Assembly (NCBI GenBank): GCA_946402065.1
Contig: CAMIVR010000032.1
Span: forward strand, 1 to 40,619
Direction of reading: 5' to 3'
DNA from: an uncultured Brevibacillus sp.
Lineage (GTDB): Bacteria > Bacillota > Bacilli > Brevibacillales > Brevibacillaceae
Length of the DNA: 40,619 bases
Positions within the stretch are counted from its first letter, which is position 1. Each line of letters opens with the position of its first letter. Of the stretch, positions 23,269 through 31,586 are shown in pieces. A program made the translations under genes and the position numbers. The notes below the pieces were generated by a model. It did no database searches. It saw only the letters and a program-made list of their open reading frames with translations, and was not told the DNA's origin.

Positions 23269-23565
23269 ATGAACGAGAATGAAATCTTGCTAGGAAAGCG
23301 GCAATTCCTTTTCAGTAAAGGGCAAATGACGGGTGTGGGAGGATGGAGCTTTACGCTGCCGCCCAGCTTTACGATGATTGCCGGCGGAAGTGCCAATCCT
23401 GTTCATACGCTTATCAGCTTGTACCGTGAGTCCGAAAAGGTTGCTCAGTTCATGCTCACTCATAGAAAGTTGGAGTCACAGCTTACCGTCCAGGCGGTAG
23501 CCAGTGATCTTTTGCTGGAAGTATCCGCAGCAACATACAGTGTGATCGTTACAGAGAAAAGCTAG
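23269..23565 (+). CDS. hypothetical protein
   Basis: This 98-residue frame starts at ATG 23269 with GAGAGGTGG 9 bp upstream. It contains a hydrophobic central stretch (GGWSFTLPPSFTMIAGGSAN) that is probably buried rather than a membrane span, and a helix (LISLYRESEKVAQFMLTHRK). No motif is recognised. A terminator follows at 23646, so it seems monocistronic. The preceding 229 bp (23040-23268) hold no clear gene; a TTGACC at about 23138 is followed by TATAAG-like sequence at loose spacing. Confidence 0.6.
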   Translation: MNENEILLGKRQFLFSKGQMTGVGGWSFTLPPSFTMIAGGSANPVHTLISLYRESEKVAQFMLTHRKLESQLTVQAVASDLLLEVSAATYSVIVTEKS

Positions 23566-23645
23566 CAGGCTCTTTTGCCGACCGAGCACGAGAAGCTGCC
23601 GGAGCTGTAGCTTGGCAGGAACAGGAGCTTCCCACATGCTTTGCA

Positions 23646-23672
23646 AAAAAGCACCCTCGGGGTGCTTTTTCC
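23646..23672 (+). terminator. intrinsic terminator
   Basis: AAAAAGCACC pairs with GGTGCTTTTT around a short CTCGG loop, ending in a T-run. It separates the hypothetical gene from the lactonase-like gene. Confidence 0.9.
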
Positions 23673-23711
23673 CTGCAACGAGAGCAGACAAGTAATGAGG
23701 AGGAACGCATC

Positions 23712-24554
23712 ATGGACCAGTTAATCGTAGGAGATTTTACTTTAACCTGGCTGTTGGGGGGATTGACGCAGCTGGATGGCGGAGCGATGTTTGGCGTCGT
23801 GCCAAAGCCGTTGTGGAGCAAGCGCTACCCGTCCAATGACAACAACCAAATCCCGCTTCGCGCTGATCCGATTCTCATTCAAACCGGAGGCAAAACGCTG
23901 CTGATCGAATCCGGGATCGGCAGAGATCGCCTGACTGACAAACAGAAACGCAACTACGGGTTGGCGGAAGAATCGCGGGTGGAAGAGTCGCTGGCAGCGT
24001 TAGGGCTGACCACCGGTGACATTGACATCGTACTGATGACACATATGCACTATGACCATTGCAACGGTCTCGTCTCCAATCGCCAGGGCGAGCTGTATTC
24101 CACTTTTGCCAATGCGCTCATCTATGTACAGGAGCTGGAGTGGGAAGAGATGCGCAATCCCAACATCCGTTCGCGCAACACCTATTGGGAGGAGAACTGG
24201 CGGCCGATCGAGCAGCAGGTGCAGACATATGGCGAATCTGTAGAAATATTGCCCGGGATTGAGATGTTCCACACCGGCGGCCATAGTTACGGACATGCCA
24301 TCGCACGGATCGAAAGCAAAGGGGAGACCCTGCTGCATCTCGCTGATATACTGCCGACACACGCTCATCAAAACTCGCTCTGGGTAATGGCCTACGACGA
24401 CTACCCGATGAATTCCATCTATGCCAAGGAAAAGTGGATTAAGCTCGGGATTCAGCAGAATGCGTGGTTCAGCTTTTATCATGATTCTGTGTACCGTGCG
24501 CTGAAATGGGACGAGCAGGGGCAGATTACGGCCAAAATCGAAGCGAATTATTAA
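23712..24554 (+). CDS. metallo-beta-lactamase fold hydrolase, YtnP-like lactonase
   Basis: This 280-residue protein has the MBL zinc signature THMHYDHCNG (near residue 110) plus downstream His (HTGGHSYGH) and Asp (LADILPTHAH) ligands. The size and the N-terminal pattern GGLTQLDGGAMFGVVPKPLW with the IESGIG block match B. subtilis YtnP, an N-acyl-homoserine lactonase-type quorum-quenching enzyme (281 aa). The real substrate cannot be fixed from sequence; other lactones are possible. ATG 23712 follows GAGGAGGA. It has its own upstream terminator and no close downstream partner. Confidence 0.83.
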   Translation: MDQLIVGDFTLTWLLGGLTQLDGGAMFGVVPKPLWSKRYPSNDNNQIPLRADPILIQTGGKTLLIESGIGRDRLTDKQKRNYGLAEESRVEESLAALGLTTGDIDIVLMTHMHYDHCNGLVSNRQGELYSTFANALIYVQELEWEEMRNPNIRSRNTYWEENWRPIEQQVQTYGESVEILPGIEMFHTGGHSYGHAIARIESKGETLLHLADILPTHAHQNSLWVMAYDDYPMNSIYAKEKWIKLGIQQNAWFSFYHDSVYRALKWDEQGQITAKIEANY

Positions 24555-24691
24555 CGGTTGTTTGTATGGAGGCAACTTAGTTTCGCCATTCCTAAAGACC
24601 TGTTACGGACAAAAACTGTTTCTGTAGACCCACACGAATGTTGTCTGATACGATAAAAGTCGTTCAACATTTACGAGGTGGAGGGTCTTCC

Positions 24692-25561
24692 TTGGACGTA
24701 TACAGTGATATTAAAAAAGCGGAAAAAGGAGCTTGGCTCAGCATCGTCGCTTATCTGCTCATGTCTGCGCTCAAGCTGTGTGTTGGCTATTTTGCCAATT
24801 CCAAGGCGCTGTTGGCCGATGGACTGAACAACACGACCGATATCATCGCATCCGTTGCTGTGCTGATCGGACTGAAAATCTCCCGCAAGCCGCCAGACGC
24901 CGACCATCCCTACGGACACTTCCGCGCCGAGACGATCGCTGCGCTCATTGCTTCGTTTATCATGGCGCTGGTTGGCTTGCAGGTGCTGTATCAGGCGATT
25001 CAGTCGCTCATTGCCCGAGAAACGCAGGTGGCTCCTGACGTGCTCGCTGGCTGGACCGCGGTGCTTTGTGCGGCTGTCATGTATATCATCTATCGCTACA
25101 ACTTTCGGCTGGCGAAGAAATTCAACAGTCAAGCGATGATGGCAGCGGCCCAAGACAACCGCTCCGATGCACTGGTCAGCGTAGGGGCGTTTATCGGGAT
25201 TATCGGTTCACAGTTTGGCATGCCGTGGCTGGATGCGCTGATGGCGCTGATCGTCGGCGGGGTTATTTGCAAGACGGCCTGGTCGATTTTTCGCGAAGCT
25301 ACTCACGCGTTGACAGATGGCTTCGATGAGCAAAAGCTGGAGGTTTTCAGCAAGACGATCGAAGCGACTCCCGGGGTGGAAGCGATTAAAGATATTAAAG
25401 CGAGGATGTATGGCAATACTGTGCTCGTTGACGTGATCATTTTTGTCGCTCAGGAGCTGAATGTCGTCGAGGGGCATGACATTTGTGAAGCGATTGAGCT
25501 GCGGATGAAGAGCGAGCATAAGATTATGTATGTGCATGTTCATTTGGAACCGATGCTGTGA
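24692..25561 (+). CDS. cation diffusion facilitator, probable manganese exporter
   Basis: This 289-residue CDF transporter has six membrane segments and a C-terminal cytosolic ferredoxin-like domain (about 205-289). The transport-site residues are N46-x3-D50 in TM2 (GLNNTTD) and D155-x3-D159 in TM5 (QDNRSD). This ND-DD set is typical of manganese CDFs such as MntE and the B. subtilis exporters MneP/MneS, unlike the DD-HD set of zinc/iron members. A TTG start at 24692 follows GAGGTGGAGG at ideal spacing; a longer frame from 24638 has no site. I see no yybP-ykoY manganese riboswitch in the 135 bp upstream. Confidence 0.87.
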   Translation: MDVYSDIKKAEKGAWLSIVAYLLMSALKLCVGYFANSKALLADGLNNTTDIIASVAVLIGLKISRKPPDADHPYGHFRAETIAALIASFIMALVGLQVLYQAIQSLIARETQVAPDVLAGWTAVLCAAVMYIIYRYNFRLAKKFNSQAMMAAAQDNRSDALVSVGAFIGIIGSQFGMPWLDALMALIVGGVICKTAWSIFREATHALTDGFDEQKLEVFSKTIEATPGVEAIKDIKARMYGNTVLVDVIIFVAQELNVVEGHDICEAIELRMKSEHKIMYVHVHLEPML

Positions 25562-25563
25562 GA

Positions 25564-25588
25564 GCCTGGCTGTTAGCCGGGCTTTTTT
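25564..25588 (+). terminator. intrinsic terminator of the CDF gene
   Basis: GCCTGGC (25564-25570) pairs with GCCGGGC (25576-25582, one G-U) and is followed by TTTTTT. It starts 2 bp after the stop codon and before the repeat element. Confidence 0.9.
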
Positions 25589-25641
25589 CGTTGCAAACGT
25601 GGAGTCACCTCGTTAAACGGAAACACTTTCGTGGAGGCGAG

Positions 25642-25922
25642 GGGAATCGCCAAGAAGAGAACACTCCGCAAGTGACAGCGCCCCCGGAGTATTCAAGGCC
25701 GACTCCGCCCAGCCCCCCAAAAAGTGACGCGGGCCTTCGAAGCGTATTCCGAGTACTTTTCGGGGACCCCAAGCCCCCAAAACGGAACCGCGCCCCAAAA
25801 GCCGCGAGGGACGTATTTCATTGAAGCCAGTGTGGCGCGAAAGACGGTTCCCTTTTTTGGCTCCGTCTCGGCAGGCGCTGTCAAAAAGCTCCGTTTATCT
25901 CTTCTTGGCGATTCCCTGGCTG
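25642..25922. repeat. dispersed inverted-repeat element (copy 2), overlapping the 3' end of fabH
   Basis: The ends GGGAATCGCCAAGAAGAGA (25642-25660) and its exact complement (25898-25916) form a 19-bp stem. A second pairing, TGACAGCGCC (25673-25682) with GGCGCTGTCA (25874-25883), extends it, and inner hairpins (CGGAGT/ACTCCG near 25685-25710, AGACGG/CCGTCT near 25843-25868) fill the middle. The segment 25884-25922 recurs at 1-39. The right arm is in frame with fabH and gives it 13 extra residues and a stop. Read on the plus strand, the left arm also encodes GNRQEE. No transposase is present. It may be a non-autonomous mobile element or a repeated RNA structure. Confidence 0.85.
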
Positions 25923-26909
25923 TGAATGAGGATTCCACGTAATCAGCAAACCGGCATACACCAGCCCGCCGCCGAAGCCAAAGAGCAGAAGCTTGTCACC
26001 GGACTGTACTTTCCCCTGCTTGATCCCGAGGTCGAGGGCGAGCGGAATGGTGGCGGCCGAAGTATTGCCGAAGTACTCCAGGCTGTAGAGCGTCTGTTCC
26101 AGCGGGTACCCGCTGCGTTCGCAAATCGACTCGATCATCCGCAGGTTGGCGCTGTGCGGGATGAACCAATCCACCTGATCAAGCGTGGCTTGCGCTTGCT
26201 CCATTACGGCCTGCATACCGGTCGGCACGGTCTTCAGTGCCCATTTCATCACTTCGCGGCCATTTTGCACAATCTTCCCCTCTGCGGTATGCCCATGCTG
26301 CTCCAGCAGTCGGGTAGAGAGTCCCGTGCGGAACAGGTGAACGCCACCGTCGCCTTTAGAGCCGAGATGAGCGGCGTGGAAGCTGGGCTGCTCGGGATCG
26401 CGTTCGACGAGCACGGCGCCAGCGCCGTCGCCAAACAGAATGCAGGTGGTGCGGTCGCTGTAATCCGTCACTTTGGACAGCGTTTCTGCACCGATGACGA
26501 GGACCTTCCGCTGCAGACCGGCTGTGATGAGCCCGTTGGCGAGGTGCAGCCCGTAGGTGAATCCGGCACATGTCGCGCTGAGGTCGATCGCTCCCGCCTG
26601 TTTGATCTGAAAGCGGGCCTGAATGAGGCTGGCGACACTGGGAAACGGGTAGTCAGGTGTCGACGTGCAGACGATGATCAGATCGACGTCGCTCACCTGT
26701 TTTTGATAGCGCTGCAGCATATCCTCGATGGCGGCGAAACAGAGGGAACTGGTAAACTGATCGGCTGCGGCAATACGCCGTTCGCGAATCCCGGTACGCT
26801 GCCGGATCCATTCATCGCTTGTATCGATCATTTGTTCCAAATCGAAATTGGTCAAGATCCGATCGGGTGTATACGTGCCTAGTGCAGTGATGCGGGCTTG
26901 TGAGTTCAC
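25881..26909 (-). CDS. fabH: beta-ketoacyl-ACP synthase III
   Basis: This 342-residue enzyme condenses acyl-CoA with malonyl-ACP to begin fatty-acid synthesis. The catalytic triad is present: C114 (SATCAGF), H252 (IPHSANLRMI) and N282 (FGNTSAA). The normal end of the family is near GGGLVYAGLLITW (residues 314-326). The extra tail from Q330 (QPGNRQEEINGAF) comes from the repeat element at 25884-25922. The GTG start at 26909 has AGGAGG 8 bp upstream. Two overlapping FapR-type operators lie 20-50 bp upstream, so it should be repressed by FapR and induced by malonyl-CoA. It is probably one of two fabH paralogues, as in Bacillus. Confidence 0.93.
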   Translation of the reverse strand: MNSQARITALGTYTPDRILTNFDLEQMIDTSDEWIRQRTGIRERRIAAADQFTSSLCFAAIEDMLQRYQKQVSDVDLIIVCTSTPDYPFPSVASLIQARFQIKQAGAIDLSATCAGFTYGLHLANGLITAGLQRKVLVIGAETLSKVTDYSDRTTCILFGDGAGAVLVERDPEQPSFHAAHLGSKGDGGVHLFRTGLSTRLLEQHGHTAEGKIVQNGREVMKWALKTVPTGMQAVMEQAQATLDQVDWFIPHSANLRMIESICERSGYPLEQTLYSLEYFGNTSAATIPLALDLGIKQGKVQSGDKLLLFGFGGGLVYAGLLITWNPHSQPGNRQEEINGAF

Positions 26910-26928
26910 GGAAAAGGCCTCCTTTGAT

Positions 26929-26958
26929 TTAGTATCAAGTATTAGTATCTGGTACTAA
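26929..26958. promoter_or_regulatory. tandem overlapping FapR operators
   Basis: TTAGTA-TCTGG-TACTAA (26942-26958) matches the FapR box, and TTAGTA-TCAAG-TATTAG (26929-26945) is a second, slightly weaker box that shares a half-site with it. FapR represses fatty-acid and phospholipid genes and is released by malonyl-CoA in Firmicutes. The boxes lie just upstream of the fabH ribosome binding site. Confidence 0.8.
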
Positions 26959-27131
26959 TTTAACACAAAGGCAGGCATGTTGCAAATTGAACAAACACTC
27001 TTTCATTTTCGCAGACTTACTGGTATTATAGGTTAACAAAAATTTTTTCTCGGCTTATTATTTTTGCAAAGCTCGTTGGCAACCGGGACAAGGTCGGCAG
27101 ATGTTATCGCGGCTGGGCAGTGGAGGAAGAC

Positions 27132-28370
27132 ATGAACAGAGTAAAGCTTTTTTTGCAAGAGTTTCACCCGATCGTGCACTCCCTCTTGGTCGGGACGATT
27201 TTTGTACGTGCGGCAAGCTCGATGAGCATGCCATTTTTGTTTATTTATTTGTCGAAGCACACGGATATGGATTTGGCTACGATCGGGCTCGTCATCGGTG
27301 CAGGCTCACTGGCCGGAACGATCGGCGGCTTTTTCGGAGGTACGCTCTCTGACATGATTGGCCGCAGACGGGTCATGATGTGGGCGCTGTATCTGTGGAC
27401 ATTTGTGTTCCTCGGCTTCGCTTTTGGACAGGGGACGCTGTTTTTCTTTTTCCTCAACCTGCTCGGGGGGCTCTGCCGCTCGTTTTACGAGCCTGTATCG
27501 CAGGCGCTGATGGCCGACGTGACCGCACCGGAAAAACGTTTCCGCGTCTTTTCCCTGCGGTATACGGCGATTAATATCGGCGTAGCGGTCGGCCCGATTA
27601 TCGGGGCAGCGCTGGCTCTGCAGGCGGCAGCCCTGCCTTTCGTGGCGACGGCTATCGTCTACGCCCTCTACGTGGTCAGCCTGCAGCTCTTGCTGAAGCG
27701 CTTTGGCATCAAGCAGATTGAAGGACAGAAAAAAGAGCCGGTGACATTTCGCGGCTCGTGGAATGTCGTGCAGAAGGACGTCGCCTTCCGCTTTTATGTC
27801 GTCGGTGCTATGCTGGGAGCGATCGGCTATTCGCAAATGTCCAGCACCCTCTCCAAGTATACGGAGATGGCGGCGCCGCAGGCAATCGGACTGTTTGCCG
27901 TGCTGATGAGCGTTAACGCCGTGAGCGTCGTTTGCCTGCAGCTTCCACTGATCCGGGTCATGGAAAAAAACAGCCCGCTGCGCAACATCTTTATCGGGAA
28001 TATCGCCTATGCCCTTGGCGATATCGGGTTTGCCTTCGCCCACGGCTGGGTGCTGTTTATCGCAGCCATGGCGGTCTTTACCATAGGCGAAATCATGACC
28101 TTCACCGCCTCCGACATCTTTATCGACAGACTGGCTCCGGAAGGGATGCGCGGAACCTACTACGGCGCGAAAAGCTTTCAAAACCTGGGCAGCTTCATCG
28201 GCCCGTGGGTGGGCGGGTTAATGCTGACGTATTATGGCGGAACGAACCTGTTCGTCGCCATGGCAGTCTGTTCGCTTACAGGGACGCTGTTTTACGCTCT
28301 CGGACAGAAGCGTGTCCATCTGCAACAGCGGCAGCGTGAACTCCAGCAGCAAAAGGGCTTGTCGCTCTAG
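27132..28370 (+). CDS. MFS transporter
   Basis: This 412-residue major facilitator protein has about 12 membrane segments. The signature between TM2 and TM3, GGTLSDMIGRRRVMMWALYL, is the family's G-x-x-x-D-R/K-x-G-R-R/K-x loop. A short lysine/glutamine-rich C-terminal tail follows TM12. The subfamily is close to drug-export-like (DHA1/YttB-type) proteins; the substrate is unknown. ATG 27132 follows GGAGGAAG; the in-frame GTG 27120 overlaps that site. The next gene converges 10 bp downstream with no room for a separate terminator. Confidence 0.87.
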   Translation: MNRVKLFLQEFHPIVHSLLVGTIFVRAASSMSMPFLFIYLSKHTDMDLATIGLVIGAGSLAGTIGGFFGGTLSDMIGRRRVMMWALYLWTFVFLGFAFGQGTLFFFFLNLLGGLCRSFYEPVSQALMADVTAPEKRFRVFSLRYTAINIGVAVGPIIGAALALQAAALPFVATAIVYALYVVSLQLLLKRFGIKQIEGQKKEPVTFRGSWNVVQKDVAFRFYVVGAMLGAIGYSQMSSTLSKYTEMAAPQAIGLFAVLMSVNAVSVVCLQLPLIRVMEKNSPLRNIFIGNIAYALGDIGFAFAHGWVLFIAAMAVFTIGEIMTFTASDIFIDRLAPEGMRGTYYGAKSFQNLGSFIGPWVGGLMLTYYGGTNLFVAMAVCSLTGTLFYALGQKRVHLQQRQRELQQQKGLSL

Positions 28371-28380
28371 CCAACCGCCC

Positions 28381-29178
28381 TTACTTGAGTGCTTGCAGCA
28401 CGCGGTCGGCCATGCGGGCGTACCCGTCGCTGTTGGGGTGGAAGTGGTCCGTGTACAGGTAAGCCGCTTCTTTCTGAACGAACAGGTCGTAGGTGGGGAC
28501 CACCAGCACTTTGCTGTACGCACTGGCGATCGCTTCCGCCTTGCTGTTCCACGCCAGCACAGGCGGAGCGGTATCCGCCTTTGCCTCCGTATTGCCGAAC
28601 GGGTTGTACAAGCTCAAATACACGACAGTCGCTTCCTTGTTCAGACTGCGTATCTGTTTGAGGATTTTATCAAAATTGGCTGCAAGCTGATCGGCTGCTT
28701 GGGCCAATTTTTTTTCGTCCAAATTTTCGACCTCGCCGCTTTCCTGAAACATGTCATTACCCCCGATCGTAAAGAGAATCAGGTTGGCTGTGGCCAGCTG
28801 TGCCTGCACCTGCTGCTGCTGCAATTGCTTGAGCAGCCCGGCAGATTGCAAGCCTTTGATCGCCAGATTGGTCAGGAGCGGCTTGTGGCCGGTTTGCTTC
28901 TCGAGTGCTTGCCGGACCAGTCCCACATAGCCTTGCCCATTGGCATCGCCAGTGCCGCGGGTCAGCGAGTCGCCCAGTGTGACGATGGTCAACTGACCAT
29001 TGCTCGGTAACGGTAGGGCGACCTGTGGATGCTGTTCTTTATCGGGAATTCCCGTCTTGGCGGGAGCGAGAATGGAAGGATTCAAGGCAAGCGCGAAGCC
29101 AACGGCAAACAGCAAAAAGGACAGCAGTGAAATCAACCCGGTGATTCGCCAAAGCAACCGGCTCTGTTGAGTACGCAT
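28381..29178 (-). CDS. membrane-anchored or secreted SGNH/GDSL hydrolase
   Basis: This 265-residue protein has an N-terminal hydrophobic segment (about 12-33; ITGLISLLSFLLFAVGFALA) that is either a signal peptide or an anchor. The SGNH blocks are all visible: TLGDSLTRGTGD (Ser), NLAIKGLQSAG (Gly), TIGGNDMFQ (Asn) and YTDHFHPNSDGY (Asp/His). Such enzymes hydrolyse esters of lipids or cell-wall polymers outside the membrane. The start at 29178 is an ATG with a GGAGGG site upstream. It converges with the MFS gene. Confidence 0.87.
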   Translation of the reverse strand: MRTQQSRLLWRITGLISLLSFLLFAVGFALALNPSILAPAKTGIPDKEQHPQVALPLPSNGQLTIVTLGDSLTRGTGDANGQGYVGLVRQALEKQTGHKPLLTNLAIKGLQSAGLLKQLQQQQVQAQLATANLILFTIGGNDMFQESGEVENLDEKKLAQAADQLAANFDKILKQIRSLNKEATVVYLSLYNPFGNTEAKADTAPPVLAWNSKAEAIASAYSKVLVVPTYDLFVQKEAAYLYTDHFHPNSDGYARMADRVLQALK

Positions 29179-29288
29179 CGAATGCCCTCCATTTCTACAT
29201 CATCGGCAGTGTGTGTTATAATGGAAAAAATTTTCGTTAACCAATAGTGTACCATAATCATCGAGGCAAAGGGAAAGGCGTGGTCGTT

Positions 29289-30224
29289 TTGTCTGATGTC
29301 GTCCTCTCCGTCAAGCGTTTGCAAAAAGCAATCGGCGGAAAAACGATCATTCACGATATGACATTTGATGTGTACGCAGGTGAGGTCTTTGGCTTTCTCG
29401 GCCCCAATGGCGCGGGAAAAACGACGACGATCCGGATGCTCGTCGGTCTGGCATCTACCGATAGCGGGCAGATTCGCATATGCGGCACCTCGCTCACAGA
29501 CGATTTTTCCAAAGCGATCGCACAGGTGGGCTGTATCGTGGAAAATCCGGAAATGTACAAGTTCATGACCGGGCGGGAAAATCTCGAGAGCTTTGCGCGA
29601 ATGAGCGGAGGGATTACGGCGGAGCGGATCGACGAAGTGGTCGCATTCGTCGATTTGTCCAGGGCGATTGACGATAAAGTCAAAACCTACTCACTCGGGA
29701 TGAGGCAGCGGCTTGGCATCGCTCAGGCGCTCCTGCATCGTCCCAGGCTGCTGATCCTGGACGAGCCGACGAACGGTCTTGATCCCGCCGGAATCCGCGA
29801 GCTGCGCCAGTTTATTCGCCGCCTGGCCGAGGAAGAGCAATTAGCCGTGTTTATTTCCAGCCACATGCTCAGCGAAATCGAAATGATGTGTGACCGCGTC
29901 GCCATCATCAATCAGGGACGGGTCATCTCGGTAGGGCTGGTCAAGACACTGATGGAGCAATACGCCGATCAGGTCGAATGGGTATTTACACCGGAGCAGA
30001 TCAAGCGTGCTGTAGAGCTGCTTGCGGGACTGCCATTCGTCTCAGAAGCGTGGCCGACAGTCGATGAGCGCGTCAAATGCCGGATGGAAGTCGAGCGTAT
30101 TGGCGAGGCCAACCAGACGTTGGTCAAAGCCGGAATCAGTGTGCTTGGCATCGCGACAAAAACGGTGACGCTGGAGGATTTGTTCCTGACATTGACGGAG
30201 GGAGAGAAGCCGCATGGGGACTAG
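29289..30224 (+). CDS. ABC-2 type transporter ATP-binding subunit
   Basis: This protein of about 311 residues is an ABC ATPase with Walker A GPNGAGKTT, signature TYSLGMRQRLGIAQAL, Walker B LLILDEPTNGLDPAG and the H-loop SSHMLSE. The C-terminal extension of about 90 residues is typical of CcmA/BcrA-like subunits that pair with ABC-2 permeases for export of drugs, peptides or lipids. The start is uncertain: TTG 29289 has GGGAAAGG at suitable spacing, while GTG 29280 and GTG 29247 are in phase but poorly placed. It overlaps the permease gene by 11 bp. Confidence 0.88.
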   Translation: MSDVVLSVKRLQKAIGGKTIIHDMTFDVYAGEVFGFLGPNGAGKTTTIRMLVGLASTDSGQIRICGTSLTDDFSKAIAQVGCIVENPEMYKFMTGRENLESFARMSGGITAERIDEVVAFVDLSRAIDDKVKTYSLGMRQRLGIAQALLHRPRLLILDEPTNGLDPAGIRELRQFIRRLAEEEQLAVFISSHMLSEIEMMCDRVAIINQGRVISVGLVKTLMEQYADQVEWVFTPEQIKRAVELLAGLPFVSEAWPTVDERVKCRMEVERIGEANQTLVKAGISVLGIATKTVTLEDLFLTLTEGEKPHGD

Positions 30225-31209
30225 CATGGTTGATCTTGTGCAAAATGAGACGATCAAGTTGCTTCGCCGCCGCCGCTTCCTCGTGGTCGTACTCATCCTG
30301 CTCATCTTGATTCCGATCTTTACATACGCGCAGTATAAATCAAACCTGACAGCCCAGGAGCGGCTGGGCACTTCGGACTGGCGGGCGCTCCTGCAGCAGC
30401 AGATCGTCGATACCCAGAACCGCCTCTCATCCAGCAGACTGCCCGAGGAGTGGCGCGAATACTTGAAAATCCTCGTGTCGCAGCAGCAGTACTACCTCGA
30501 TCACGACATTAACCCGTCAGCGCCAGGCGGCCCGACGTTCGCCCGCGGTTTTATGGACCAAGCTGTCTCGCTGTTCTTGCCGATGATCATCGTCGTGCTT
30601 GCCGTCGATATCGTCTCGGCGGAATACAGCGAAGGCACGATCAAGCTGCTGCTCACGAGACCAGTCCGGCGCTGGCGCGTCTTGACGAGTAAATACCTCA
30701 CCCTGCTCTTGTTCATTTCCCTGACGGTCATTATGTCGCTGGTGCTCTCCTACCTCATCTCCGGCGTCGTCTTTGGCTACAGCGGATGGGACATGCCAGT
30801 TCTGACCGGGTTTACGATCGTCGGCGGCGAGCTGGATACCTCGACAGCTTTCATGCTGCCGCAGTGGCTGTATTTGCTGCTGCAGTACGGGCTGGGCTGG
30901 TACGTCTGCATCGTTGTCGGGACGATCTCGTTCATGGTATCGGTGCTCGTACGCAGCGCCGCCGCCGGAATGGGGATCATGATGGCCGCCCTGATCAGCG
31001 GTTCGATTTTGACCCAGATGGCTTCGACCTGGGAGACGGCCAAGTATTTGTTTAATGTCAATCTGGAGCTGACTGACTATTTGGCCGGTACGCTTCCGCC
31101 GATCAAAGGGATGACGCTGTCGTTTTCGCTGGCCGTTCTGACGATTTGGGCAGTGGCTGCGCTGGTCGTCGCGTACACGGTGTTTATTCGGCGGGATGTG
31201 ACATCGTAA
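30214..31209 (+). CDS. ABC-2 type transporter permease
   Basis: This 331-residue membrane protein has about six hydrophobic segments and a large extracytosolic loop after the first (about 45-120, including DWRALLQQQIVDTQNRLSSS). The stretch VDIVSAEYSEGTIKLLLTRPVRRWRVLTSK is the typical ABC-2 permease coupling region. It forms an exporter with the upstream ATPase, which overlaps it by 11 bp. The transported substrate is unknown; linkage to no biosynthetic gene gives no hint. A strong terminator follows. Confidence 0.88.
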   Translation: MGTSMVDLVQNETIKLLRRRRFLVVVLILLILIPIFTYAQYKSNLTAQERLGTSDWRALLQQQIVDTQNRLSSSRLPEEWREYLKILVSQQQYYLDHDINPSAPGGPTFARGFMDQAVSLFLPMIIVVLAVDIVSAEYSEGTIKLLLTRPVRRWRVLTSKYLTLLLFISLTVIMSLVLSYLISGVVFGYSGWDMPVLTGFTIVGGELDTSTAFMLPQWLYLLLQYGLGWYVCIVVGTISFMVSVLVRSAAAGMGIMMAALISGSILTQMASTWETAKYLFNVNLELTDYLAGTLPPIKGMTLSFSLAVLTIWAVAALVVAYTVFIRRDVTS

Positions 31210-31232
31210 AAGAACACGATTATACGTATCGG

Positions 31233-31281
31233 AAAAGAGCGTTCCTCAGAAAAATTTTCATGGAGGAACGCTCTTTTTTAG
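31233..31281 (+). terminator. strong intrinsic terminator after the ABC operon
   Basis: AAAAGAGCGTTCCTC (31233-31247) pairs with GAGGAACGCTCTTTT (31263-31277), a 15-bp perfect stem that continues into a T-run. Confidence 0.95.
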
Positions 31282-31356
31282 TGATAGGTAAAACTCATTT
31301 CCAACGTAGTAAGCGTTAAAAAACTTCTTTGTTCAGAATTTGTTCAGTATCGTCCT

Positions 31357-31586
31357 ATATAATAGCAAGTAGTGCTGTGGCCAGATCAGCGTTATCCACT
31401 GGCAATGCTTTGACACCTGCCATAACTGCATACTTGTTCGCGACGTCATGAAACAATGCAGGAGTCTCCTCCCTCACCGTTTATTTAGGATTTTGATCTT
31501 GCAAAAAGGGGTATTACATCCTCAAGATCATAATTTTTATAGCACGACTCAATACACTTCCGGTACGGAATAAAGGTGAGAAGATA
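31357..31586 (+). promoter_or_regulatory. -10 box and long structured leader upstream of the HD-GYP gene
   Basis: A consensus TATAAT (31357-31362) has no clear -35 at proper spacing; a direct repeat GTTCAG(AATTT)GTTCAG lies before it. The leader of about 220 nt contains GCCAG/CTGGC (about 31380-31404) and GATCTTG/CAAGATC (31495-31501 with 31523-31529), the latter followed by a T-rich stretch. No recognised c-di-GMP riboswitch core is seen. No gene is apparent in 31282-31586. Confidence 0.4.

Noticed and set aside
25558..25824. Plus-strand frame of 88 codons running into the repeat element
   Set aside because: It spans the CDF terminator and low-complexity proline-rich repeat sequence; no ribosome binding site. 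I kept only the note that the arm encodes GNRQEE.
25926..26882. Plus-strand frame of 318 codons opposite fabH
   Set aside because: fabH has its full catalytic triad, a strong ribosome binding site and FapR boxes on the other strand, so this is a shadow.
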